Assembly: GCF_011386835.1 (NCBI RefSeq)
Contig: NC_088795.1
Location: 15,853,441-15,917,440, forward strand
Length of the DNA: 64,000 nucleotides
Reading direction: 5' to 3'
Origin: Chrysemys picta bellii
Lineage: Eukaryota; Chordata; Testudines; Emydidae
The position numbers and the translations under genes are program-made. The notes beneath the pieces are model-generated. The model ran no database searches. It was not told the origin of the DNA and saw only the letters and a list, made by a program, of their open reading frames with translations. Shown piece after piece: positions 54,501-64,000 of this stretch; position 1 is the stretch's first letter; each line of letters begins with the position of its first letter.

Positions 54501-56387
54501 ACAAAGACATACAGTGCTCACAGGCAGTGAGCAAGTGTGAAGTTTTATAGTGCAGGAACGCTGCAGAAATGATCAAGTTGGTAATTTTGACACGAGTCTC
54601 CAAAATCTATCTTGTATGTGATGTCACCATAAGATAAAGCACCCATATTCAAAACCTAACCAACATTTCGTCAGTAAATTTTATCTCATTGAAAATCTGT
54701 GCAACAGCAGTTCAGACTTCACATATTAGTAATAAATACACATCATAGCAACCTAAAATGTGTAATTTAGCTTTTTCTGTACCAAACTTTAAGTAGCATG
54801 GCACATCCAAAGCGCACACGTACTTAGTCAAAAAGCCCCAGGCTTGAATCACCATTGTGTTACTCCAGTTTCAACCTAGTGTAACTCTACTGGAACTAAA
54901 CAAATGGATTTACATGGCTGTAAAAGGGGAGTATGCAATAAGGAATCTTTATAGCTGAACCTACAATTTTGTCCATGGAAGCACTTGCAATGTGAGCACA
55001 AACAGCATTTGCTTTGCTTTCACCAGTCCTGTAGCTGGGCACCAAATGCAAACAAGTGTTGTCATAAATACAGATTGCTCTTGAAAACTTTGGTCTGTGT
55101 CACAGAAACCGAAGACTGGGATGCTGCAACCTAATCTACTGAGAGTCCTCACCACTCACTCAGATTTGGCCTGGCAGCCCCCTCCCCATGACAGATGGGC
55201 AGCGGGGCCAAACCTAACTGACATTTCCAGCCCTGTAAGCCCAGATGCAATGCTATTGAGTTTGGCCCCACCAGCTTTCTGTTGGACTGAGGGGCGGTTG
55301 AGTGATGTTGCGACTCTCTGCTTCAGGTGAAGTCGTGGAGTGCCGCTCCGTCTGGTTGGGACTCAATACTTTGTGGGCCCAGGCATGACTGCATCACTTG
55401 CACCATTGTAGCTAGCCCTTACTGGTATCTAGCTTGTGATGTGCTTTCTTTGAAACAATATTGCTGAATGAAAGTCAATAATTATCTTCCTGGATATCCA
55501 TGACTGAATATTATGTGTCCATCTTGAGGGACATTATGGGCACTGAAGGGAATAAAGATTAAATGAAACAGAGGAATTCTTAGAAGCCGCTATTCAAGGG
55601 GTGAGGATGCATTGACGTTCACTGCCATCATTCTCCCTGCCTGTTTAAATGAGTTGTAAACTCTGAATTGAGACCAGTAAAGGGCATCCTCTTCCTTTAT
55701 TTACAGACATGCTGGCTATAGTCTGAATGGATCATAGTATGGCTTACTTGTTTAGCAACAACCATTTTACTTGTACTGTAGAACTCCTTATTGTGAGAAT
55801 GGCTTTGGGTGCCCACCATCCATCCAGTCTTCAGCTTGGAGAAGGGTAGTTGGTTAATAGACTATGCACAGCCAGCTGTGGAAAAGGCTGCTTTGAGTGG
55901 AGGGTAGCAGAGTCTGGCAATGATGGAGTGATTAATTTCATTAAAAAGCCCAACAACAGCAGCAAAAAGTATTTTAAAATGAGGACTTTCCCTCATTTCA
56001 TGCCAGTCTTGTGGCTTCTCCAAGTACAGCGCTGTAGTGACACAGAGCTGTAGTATAGCCCTGGCCTTGACCTAGGAGTCTCATGTTCCTTCAACAGCAG
56101 AACACTCCTTAATCGTTGGGACACCCAGCTGGAAAGAACTGTCAACTAACTAATTGCCTCCATTATCAGAGACCCAATACGGAATGTGGTGGTGGTTTTT
56201 TAATTACTTTAATAACAGTAGAAAACATGAAGCCATGCAGGAGCTCTATTAAAATTAGATCATATCTTTTAGCAGCCACAATGGACCAGGGGAACTGCAT
56301 AAAAAGAACAATGGGCCTTACAAGGCAGAACTTACAAGTGTGATTAAGGGTATCTACTAAACATTTCTTCTTACAGTAGGTATCTTA
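54501..56387. other. Intergenic, no recognised gene
   Basis: No coding, RNA or repeat feature was recognised. Sequence immediately right of 54500 could belong to the hAT element's 5' flank. Confidence 0.5.
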
Positions 56388-56657
56388 GGCCATGTCTACA
56401 CTAACGAACTTACAGTGATGCAGCTGTGCCACTGTAAGCTTGCTCGTGTAGCTGCTCTATGCCAATGGGAGAGAGCTCTCCTGTTGACATCATAAACGAG
56501 CGGCGGTAACTATATCAGCAGGAGAAGCTCTCCCGCTGACCTAGAGCTGTGCACACAAGGGTTTATGCTGACGAAACTCATGTCACTCAGAGGAATGTGT
56601 TTTTCACACCTGAGTGACATAAGTTTTGCTGACATATGTGGTAGTGTAGCCATGGCC
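56388..56657. mobile_element. MITE of the 'ggccatgtctacac' group, 270 bp
   Basis: TIRs 'ggccatgtctacactaac' and 'gtagtgtagccatggcc' are inverted repeats. TA lies on both sides (56386-56387, 56658-56659). An internal foldback ('tcatgtcactcagagg' against 'cctgagtgacataag') is present. Confidence 0.72.
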
Positions 56658-56741
56658 TAGTGAATACTTTTGACATTCTCATACCAAATATTTAAATCCT
56701 GGCAGGGTCCTATCAGTCCTCTTGATGTAGTACTGTGCAGC

Positions 56742-57368
56742 CAGGGGTGAAAGTAAGTTAAAGGACTTACCGGTACGCTGGAGTCCTGGGCAGGGGTGTG
56801 GCCTCAACTGGAAGAGGCAGGGCCTTTAAATCAAGATTTAAAGGCCCCGAGGCTCCAGCTGTGGCTGGGAGCCCCGGGGTCTTTAAATCCCCCCCGCAGC
56901 TACTAGCTGCAGAGGTGGCTGGGAGCCCAGGGGCGATTTAAAGGGCCTGGGGCTCTGGCCGCTGCTACCGCAGTGGAGCTCCAGGCCCTTTAAATCACTG
57001 ACAGAGCCCTGCCACTGCTACCCTGGGGCTTCTTGCAGCCACAGGACCCCTGGCCCTTTAAAGCGCTGCCCGAGCCCCGCTGCCTGAGCTCCGGGGTAGC
57101 GGCGGCAGGGCTGCGGTGGTGATTTAAAGGGCCAGGGCTCCCCACAACGGCTGGCCCTTTAAATCACCGCCGGAGCCCTGCTGCTGCTACCCTAGGGCTC
57201 CGGCAGCGGGGCTCAGGAGATGATTTTAAAGGACCCTGGGCTCCGGCCGCTGCAGGGAACCCCGGGCCTTTTAAATCGGCACCCTGGGGAAGCTGGTCGG
57301 GTCCGGCACGGCGTACTGGCTGTTGCCGGTATGCCATACTGACCTATACAGGCTTACTTTCACCTCTG
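56742..57368. mobile_element. hAT-like non-autonomous element with internal TTTAAA-bearing GC-rich repeats, 627 bp
   Basis: Ends 'caggggtgaaagtaag' and 'cttactttcacctctg' are inverted repeats. The flanks (tgtgcagc, tgtcagct) are similar but not identical, so the duplication is uncertain. The interior repeats a palindromic theme: 'ggccctttaaatc' and 'gatttaaagggcc' alternating with 'gagccctgctgctgctaccc'-type blocks. TTTAAA occurs ten times. Confidence 0.75.
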
Positions 57369-57722
57369 TGTCAGCTGACCCTGTGGTCTTTCAGATAAAA
57401 CCTAAGGAACATACTTCCTGTCTGCTAAGTCTAGTATACTAGTTGCATGGAAATTCTGGTGAGTAGGGTATTCTTCCAAGCACTGAACTAAACAAACAAT
57501 GAATGAATTAATAATGATTCATCAGGGAATGATCCCAGCTTCCAACAGTGACCAATATTTTCCAAAGCAACTGATGACTTTGGGTGCCTGATGTTTAGTT
57601 TAATTTAATGTAAGGGGGCCTGATTTTCAGAAAGTCCTAAGCATCTGCTCTTTGAAAAAAATCAGACCCACTATCTCGAGTTGGGATCTAAAACAGAGGT
57701 ACCCAAAATCTCTAGTCACTAA
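57369..57722. other. Intergenic spacer, nothing recognised
   Basis: About 350 bp without recognised features, between two DNA-transposon elements. Confidence 0.5.
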
Positions 57723-58008
57723 GGCCAGGTCTACACTACCCCCCTAATTCGAACTAAGGTACGCAACTTCAGCTACGTGAATAACGTAGCTGAAGTTCGA
57801 AGTACCTTAGTTCGAACTTACCTTGGTCCACACTCGGCAGGCAGGCTCCCCCGTCGACTCCGCGGTACTCCTCTCGCCGAGCTGGAGTACCGCAGTCGAC
57901 GGCGAGCACTTCCGGGTTCGACTTATCGCGTCCAGACTAGACGCGATAAGTCGAACCCAGAAGTTCGATTGCCAGCCGCCGAACTAGCGGGTAAGTGTAG
58001 CCAAGGCC
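57723..58008. mobile_element. 286-bp Harbinger-like MITE, copy 2
   Basis: Identical in length to copy 1 at 46984-47269, differing at three bases. TIRs 'ggccaggtctacac' and 'gtgtagccaaggcc'. Left flank TAA, right flank TTA; both are TWA, but they do not match as an exact duplication. The 97-codon frame is spurious. Confidence 0.8.
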
Positions 58009-58739
58009 TTAGAAAAGTCTTGATCATTATTTTTTTTTTTTTAAGCAGCTTGTGTAATTTTAAACATTAGAAATTTGGAAAGGGGAAAATTGACAAAATT
58101 ATTTCGTGTTCAGCATGCCAATAAGTGATCCATTTGATAAGTGTGTGTAATATGGTGACCATATATAACATTTAGATTCTTGTTAAAAGTGCAATTATGT
58201 CTATTAAAATTCCTCGTTTTAAGGGGCAGATATACCCAATGAACTTACGGTCCAGGAAACTGTTGGCATACTCTGCATTGTGAATCATTGTGTTTATTCC
58301 CGGCTAACATTTGGATTAAATTATCCCACCTAAATCAGGTTCACCAAGTGAGTACAGAACAAAGTCTAGCAGCCACCTTGCAGTGATACATTTTGAGCAA
58401 CAGCTCATTGTTTAAATGCCACAAAACCCAGAATTTGGAGTGGTTGTTTTTCAAACTGAGGGGGAATTTATACATACATCTTTTTTTACCTAAGAAGAGG
58501 AGTAAGTTGTTCCACTAGAATTTTCTTAGTGTAAGAAAAATGACCCTGTTTATATCTCTTCCTAGAGAGAGGAAATAGCTCTGAAAAAGCTCATTAGTAT
58601 GTACGTCAGCTCTTTAGTTCCCAGATTTCTCAATCAAATGACTAAAAATGCAGCCATATCCAGTTTGGGACAGGTGAGTCAAGGGCTTTGCTTTGAAAAA
58701 TAAAAACTACTGTATCGCGGTATCCCCATTAAAAGTTGG
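58009..58739. other. Intergenic, nothing recognised
   Basis: AT-rich, with a short T-run near 58030-58042. No gene or repeat was recognised. Confidence 0.5.
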
Positions 58740-58905
58740 CACTTGTCTACACTTGAAATGCTACAGCTGGTCCTCTGCAGTGCTTCAGTGTAGATGCTAT
58801 CTATGCCAACAGAAGGGGCTCTCCCATCAGTGTAGGTTCACCTACCTGAGAGGTGGCAGCTGAGTTGAAGAATTCTTCCATCAACGTAGCACTGTCTGTG
58901 TCCTA
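58740..58905. mobile_element. Partial MITE of the 'cttgtctacact' group
   Basis: 'cacttgtctacacttgaaat', 'gctctcccatcagtgtaggt', 'ttcacctacctgagaggtgg' and 'cttccatcaacgtagcactg' parallel the element at 19592-19842. Right end missing. Confidence 0.55.
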
Positions 58906-59032
58906 GAGCCCGGGCTGCACCCCGAGCCCGACTGTCTACACCTCTGTGAAACAGCCCCGTAGCCCGACCCTGAGTTAGCTGGCACAGGCCAGCCATGAGT
59001 TTTTAATGACAGTGTAGGCATCCTGTTAGGGT
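58906..59032. mobile_element. Partial MITE piece
   Basis: 'ctgcaccccgagcccgactg', 'tctacacctctgtgaaacag' and 'agttagctggcacaggccag' with 'acagtgtaggca' look like part of another 'tgtctacac...gtgtaga' element. Boundaries approximate. Confidence 0.4.
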
Positions 59033-59335
59033 ACATCTACACAGCCCTGGGAGTTGTAATTCCCAGCTCACGTAGACATATATCATCTGCTCGAGCTAGT
59101 GCACTAAAAATAACCGTGCGTCCATGGCAGCACAAACGGCAGCTGGGGCTAGCTGCCGGAGTACGTACAGGATCTCAGCTGGGATTGTGCTCAGGCGGCT
59201 AGCCCTTTCTGCCACCCATGCCCCTGCCACCACACTGCTATATTTAGTGTATTAGCAGGAGCTGAGTTAGTGCTTGTAAATCTGCCCAAGCTGGGAAATT
59301 ACACCCCCAGCTGCAGCGGACATCTAGCCTGAGAC
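59033..59335. mobile_element. MITE, degenerate, about 300 bp
   Basis: It begins 'gggtacatctacacagccct' and ends near 'gctgcagcggacatctagcc'. Interior inverted segments ('gctcgagctagtgcactaaa' against 'ttagtgtattagcaggagct', and 'ggctagctgccgga' against 'ggcggctagccc'). Confidence 0.5.
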
Positions 59336-59366
59336 AGCTACCAGACTGAATTCCTGACATTACTGG

Positions 59367-59777
59367 AAAAACGAGGCGTCCTTGTGGCACTTTAGAGACG
59401 AATACATTTATTTGGGCATAAGCTTCTGTGGGCTAAAACCCACTTCATCAGATGCATGAAAGTGAAAAAGACAGTAAGCGGTATAAATATTACAGCACAT
59501 GAAAAGATGGGAGTTGCCTTACCAAGTGGGGGGTCAGTGCTAACGAGGCCAAGTCACTTAAGGTGGAAGTGGCCTATTCTCAACAGCTGACAAGAAGGGG
59601 TGAATATCAAAGGAGGAAATTTACTTTTGTAGTGCTAACGAGGCCAATGCAATCAAGGTGGATGTCCCCCATTTCCAACAGTTGACAAGAAGGTGTGAGT
59701 ATCAGCAGAGGGGGAAATTACTTTTTGTAGTGACCCAGCCACTCCCGGTCTTTATTCAGGCCTAATTTGACGATGAC
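59367..59777 (-). mobile_element. Penelope-like element, 5'-truncated, with 10-bp target duplication
   Basis: The minus strand reads the C-terminal end K-L-G-L-N-K-D-R-E-W-L-G-H-Y-K-K then stop (near 59775-59725), about 250 bp of 3' UTR, and the tail with 'gatgaagtgggttttagccc'. ACATTACTGG is duplicated at 59357-59366 and 59778-59787. It shares family with 3682-4352 by its C-terminal motif and tail. Confidence 0.8.
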
Positions 59778-59787
59778 ACATTACTGG

Positions 59788-62700
59788 GTATGTCAAGCGT
59801 TCAGCAGCTTGTTAAAAGAGAGCAAGAACAACCAGTGATGATTAGAGTTTGTTTTGTTATACGGCTGTATAATAGTTACAGTAGTTTCCCTTTTAGTAAG
59901 AGGCACTTTTATATGTGAAATGGACAAAATTCTCAGCACATAGGAATCAGAGTAATCCTGTTCTTGTACTTTAGACCTGCATTTGAGCAGCTCCCCAGCT
60001 GGCGAAAGTCAGCCTCAAAGACCAGGTTGATTTACAATAAGTAAGGATCTAGTCCATTCTTTATATACAGAAGCTGTTATTGATAAAGGGAGAAAATGGG
60101 AAATGGCTTTGCTTGGCTCTTTCTCTCTGGGTTCCGTTACCCAAGGTGAACAACTTTAGGTGGTTGGAAGGTTAAAATGCCTTGGAGAAATCAATCTTTC
60201 ACCACAACTGATTACTGTGAATTTATGCAAGTTTCTCTTTTAGTTTATATTGAAGCACGGAAATCTACAGATCTGATCTCAGAAAAGTGTTTGGACTGGG
60301 GCAGTAATGCCTTGTGTATCTTTACTTTGGTGTTAAGTGCATTGCAGATTATATCTACAGGCAAATGCAGCCACTTGTGGTAGTGACAGCATGGCAGACA
60401 CTCCGTGCTAGCAACATCACATAACCAAGTGTTTTGGAAGGAAAGTAAAGGATAACTTGTTGAACTGAAATTGTAAGCACTATGAGTGGGCAGAATGTAA
60501 ATGCTTCTCCTACCCAGCAATTCCTGTCAAGCCTCAGTTGTTTCTTTGTAATTATTAGTCTTAAATAGAACTATGAAACATTTTTATTGTGCCTTGGGAT
60601 CTTTACTAAGCGGTTACGTTTAGGGTTGGATTTTTCAAAGCTGCCAAAGGAATTTGGACAGCTAGTTCCCATTAGAAATTAGCTGGGTGTCCAAATGTCC
60701 TAGGCAACTCTACAAATCCCATAGTTAAGCTTTATCTGGGTGTAGGTGACTTTCATCTAGATGAATGTCAAAACTTTACAGTCATACACAGGGTTTATTT
60801 CTTCCACCATTGACATGCAGCCATCTCTGGTCATGCCATGTGTTACTGTGAAAAGAAGAGCTGTGACTTATCTAGTCAAAGCTCTAGGGTTGTCAGCATG
60901 TAGGGAGACAGAATTTCTCTTTAACACGTGTAATACATTTTCATAGGAGTCTGCGATTTCATCCCTATTCCCTTCTGGTGCCAGGATACTTAAAAGGATT
61001 GCATCAGATAAAGGGAGTAAAACCAAAAAGGTGCATAATTGTGGGGGGGTTATTTCTTTTTTTGCTTGAAGTTTGCAGAAGAATACTTTTGCTCCACCAT
61101 CAGAGAAGGTGACACTTATCTAATATTCCAAAACAAGAATGGAATTTAATGAAAAAAATAAAGCACAGAGCTGAAATGGTTCACTGCAAAAGTTACTTCC
61201 TCTGCAAAAGTGCCTGCGTTACCTTTCTTCTCTTGCTTTAAAAGCAAAACTAAAGTTAATGTGGGTGGAAACTATGTTCTATATATACAGTAAAAAGTGA
61301 GAGTTTAATTAATTAGTTCCAATTTTGGTTAATTTTCCATTCAGCTTTGTCACACTTTAGGTTCCCTCCTCTTTGAAGCAAATCTGAATTGGAGGTCGGT
61401 CCAGCAGGGTTTATTTTGTTTTGTTTTTTTGTTTTTGAAAAAAATAATAAATGTTATCTTGTGTTCATCCATCTCTTAAACCCCCCTAAATCTTTTGTGT
61501 GACGCGCAAAACCCCTGCCTCCCCCAATAAAAAAAACAACCCACTCCTTAGATCCTTTGGCACCTGGGTTTAATTTTGGCTGGATTGAAACCACACTCTA
61601 GATTTCCCACTGTAAACTTACAGGCATAAAATGCATCACCAGTAGCAGTTCTTTGGCATAGATGCCAAATAACTAGGCTGTGGCAAACCTTTTACTTTGG
61701 TCCAACATCTTGTGCTGTATCTTACTAAATCAGCATCCAGAGTTTTGTTTTCTCTGAGATTCAGCCCTGCTAAAACAGAACTAGGTATTGGCAGGTAATT
61801 GTGTTCCTGCAACTAGAACTAAAGATTCATAGAGTCTTCTTGATAGGCATTTTCTCCATGAAAGCTAATGGACACCGAAAGAGGCAATTTTCAGAATGAG
61901 GATAAAGCTAAGATCTCTCATATTAGCGTTAATGCACTGATGTGCCAACTCTGTAATCATTGTGCTGAATTGCCCAAAACCACCTCCCTTCTCCAATTCA
62001 CATTATACAGAGGGGAATTTTTTTCTGACTCAGCTAGAGTGCTTTCACTTCTTACACGGAAAATACCTACCATAAACAAACAGTTCAGCTGTCCCCTGCA
62101 TGCGCTTAGCTGGATCTGGTCCATAGGAAAATGCCATTTCATCTAAATCAAAACTTTCTATGGGACTGTTGATGTTGATGACATTTTGTTTAGAAAGAAG
62201 TTGAAGAGCATTTTGGCCTTTTTTGAAAGGAGTGTTTCCATTTTCGTTTCAAAGCAACTTTTGAAATTTCTTTAAATTTAAAATAAAGTAATGTTGCAAT
62301 CTGAGCAAAACATTTCAATTTTATCAAAATGGAATCTTTCGATTGACCCAAAACCATTTTTTTTTGCAGATTTAGTTTTGTAGGCAATTTTTGAAAATTT
62401 GGTTTCATTCAGTTGAGAACTTTCGGAAATGTTGGAATTTCTATCGGATCAAAAATTCCAAGTTTCAACGAGCTTTACTCTTTGCACTTATCTGAATTCC
62501 TAGACTGCTCTTGTATCAGTGTCCTGGTTCCCTACTATGGAGCTAGGGAGTAACTGGCAATAATAGAGATCTAAACCCCACTTCCCTTCCCTTCAAAGAA
62601 TGGTGCCAATAGCAACTTTACTAAAATACCATTACCCGATAGACACATGATTATCAATGTTCAATAGCTTGGAGGGCATATAACTGGAGGTAGTGTTGTT

Positions 62701-63712
62701 CATACTTTTAAGATTGATCCTAAAGTCAGCTTTGCAAAGGTCTACATCTACCCTCTGCGCTCAATCCTAAATTGTGCACAGCTAAAGATAGACAGACACA
62801 CACACACACACAGTTATCATGGATGTATGTACAATAGTGAGTCAGTGGATATCCAAAATGATGTGGGTGCAGTTTTAAAGCCCTTGCCCTGTGTATGTAG
62901 TTAAGCATTGGCACTGATGAAATAGGTGTTTTCATGCATAAATAAAGGTTTAGTAAGTCTTGCAGTGTCAGATTAGGCACCTGCCTTGGAAAATGTGGTG
63001 GTAACTGACAAAGTAATCTCTCTCACTTGTGTTCATATAGATTTCATATTCCCCCACTGTTTGAATATTATGCACTTTAGTGGATAAATTAGTCAGGACA
63101 GTCTTTCAGCACTCCTGTACTCTAGAGCACACTAATTTTGTCTTGTGGCATAGATATCCTAGCTATGTCGGAGGACCAGAAGAAGCTAGCAATGCAACAC
63201 AACATGTGGGAAGGACTGTGCTGTATTGCCAGCAAAGAGTCACTTGTCATGCACAATAGCTGTTGGCAGAGCATTTGTATGTCAGAACTGGGAGAGCTGC
63301 CAATGGAAGCAAACTAGTTTGAGTTCGCCATTGATGGCCATCTGAAAATAGCCTTTCACCAGCCGTAAACAAAAAAGGATGACTCAGCAAAATGGAAAAT
63401 GGACTTCTATGCACCAGCACCACCACAACAAAAAAGGCTGGATGTGTGTCTTAAAGCCAACTTCCCTTTGCAAGAGAGAAACCCTGCACTTCTGACAACA
63501 AAGGTTTCAACTAAGTCTGTAAAACTGAGGTTGAACTGAAGTCGTGTTCACACGTTGGAGATGAGAGTTAAACCACTGAACTCCTTGAAATTCAGAAGTC
63601 TTGATTGGAGGAGCCATCTATGTACTTGCAATGCCATCCGCTTGTTATTACAAGAATGATGGGATTACATACCACTTCTGCACAGAGATTCCCTGGCATT
63701 AACACAGTAAAT
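59788..63712. other. Intergenic, no recognised gene
   Basis: Only short frames without motifs. A (CA)n tract lies at 62796-62812. AT-rich 'aaaatggaatctttcg' type text near 62200-62470 resembles 29540-29810 in intron 5 and may be a dispersed low-complexity repeat. No exon of the next gene (BMP2K in human) was seen. Confidence 0.5.
62796..62812. repeat. (CA)8 microsatellite
   Basis: Short AC dinucleotide run. Confidence 0.85.
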
Positions 63713-63724
63713 ATATGGAGATAT

Positions 63725-63937
63725 AAAAACAACAAGGAGCCTGATGGCACCTTAAAGACTAACAGATTTATTTGGGCATAAGCTTTCATGGGTAAAAACC
63801 TCACTTCTTTGGTTGCATACAAAGAAGTGAGGGTTTTTACCCATGAAAGCTTATGCCCAAATAAATCTGTTAGTCTTTAAGGTGCCACCAGACTCCTTGT
63901 TGTTTTTATAGATACAGGCTAACACGGCTACCCCCTG
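63725..63937. mobile_element. Penelope-like foldback: two 3' tails head to head, bounded by 12-bp target duplication
   Basis: Left arm 63722-63810 and right arm 63821-63910 are reverse complements over about 89 bp with one indel and two substitutions, separated by 10 bp. Each arm is the Penelope 3' tail ('acccatgaaagcttatgccc', 'taaatctgttagtctttaag'). The right arm continues to 'gctaacacggctaccccctg'. ATATGGAGATAT flanks the unit at 63713-63724 and 63938-63949. Confidence 0.85.
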
Positions 63938-63954
63938 ATATGGAGATATGCTCA

Positions 63955-64000
63955 TCTCATAGAGATGGAAGGGACCTTGAAAGGTCATCAAGTCCACTTC
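63955..64000 (-). repeat. CR1 LINE 3' end, cut by the window edge
   Basis: 'ctcatagagatggaagggac' and 'cttgaaaggtcatcaagtcc' is the antisense CR1 3' terminus; it continues beyond the window. Confidence 0.75.

Overview
This is a vertebrate nuclear genomic window. The repeats point to a non-avian reptile, most likely a turtle: CR1-family LINE fragments on both strands, MIR/L2-like relics, Penelope-like elements with GIY-YIG remnants, and many hAT-, Tc1/mariner- and Harbinger-like MITEs of types I associate with turtle genomes. The clade call rests on repeat recognition from memory, not on a search.

The one real protein-coding gene is annexin A3 (ANXA3) on the + strand. Twelve coding exons (14429-49258) splice by GT-AG introns into exactly 323 codons plus stop, the length of human ANXA3. 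All four annexin repeats keep a type II calcium loop and its acidic partner 39 residues downstream. A probable non-coding first exon lies in a CpG-rich promoter near 12.0-12.1 kb, and a poly(A) signal follows the stop by about 130 bp.

Layout: 1-2.4 kb is AT-rich with three AATAAA signals and may be the 3' UTR of the upstream gene (FRAS1 precedes ANXA3 in the same orientation in human; inference only). 2.4-11.9 kb is intergenic with CR1, a truncated MITE, a Penelope element, an L2-like LINE, a possible DIRS-like remnant and a 252-bp element bounded by 13-bp direct repeats. 12-49.4 kb is ANXA3. Intron 2 (12.8 kb) holds several MITEs. Intron 6 (8 kb) holds a pile-up of non-LTR retrotransposon pieces in both orientations with two nested MITEs. 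Introns 10 and 12 hold further DNA-transposon MITEs. 49.4-64 kb is intergenic, with nested MITEs, a decayed minus-strand hAT transposase, a GC-rich TTTAAA-studded element, and two Penelope insertions with visible target-site duplications, the last a near-perfect palindrome.

I see no operon, CRISPR array, rRNA or tRNA gene. Nothing here looks like an undescribed multi-gene system. The most notable non-genic signals are the recurrent foldback Penelope copies, a nearly identical MITE pair, and oppositely oriented MITE copies flanking ANXA3 exons 7-10.
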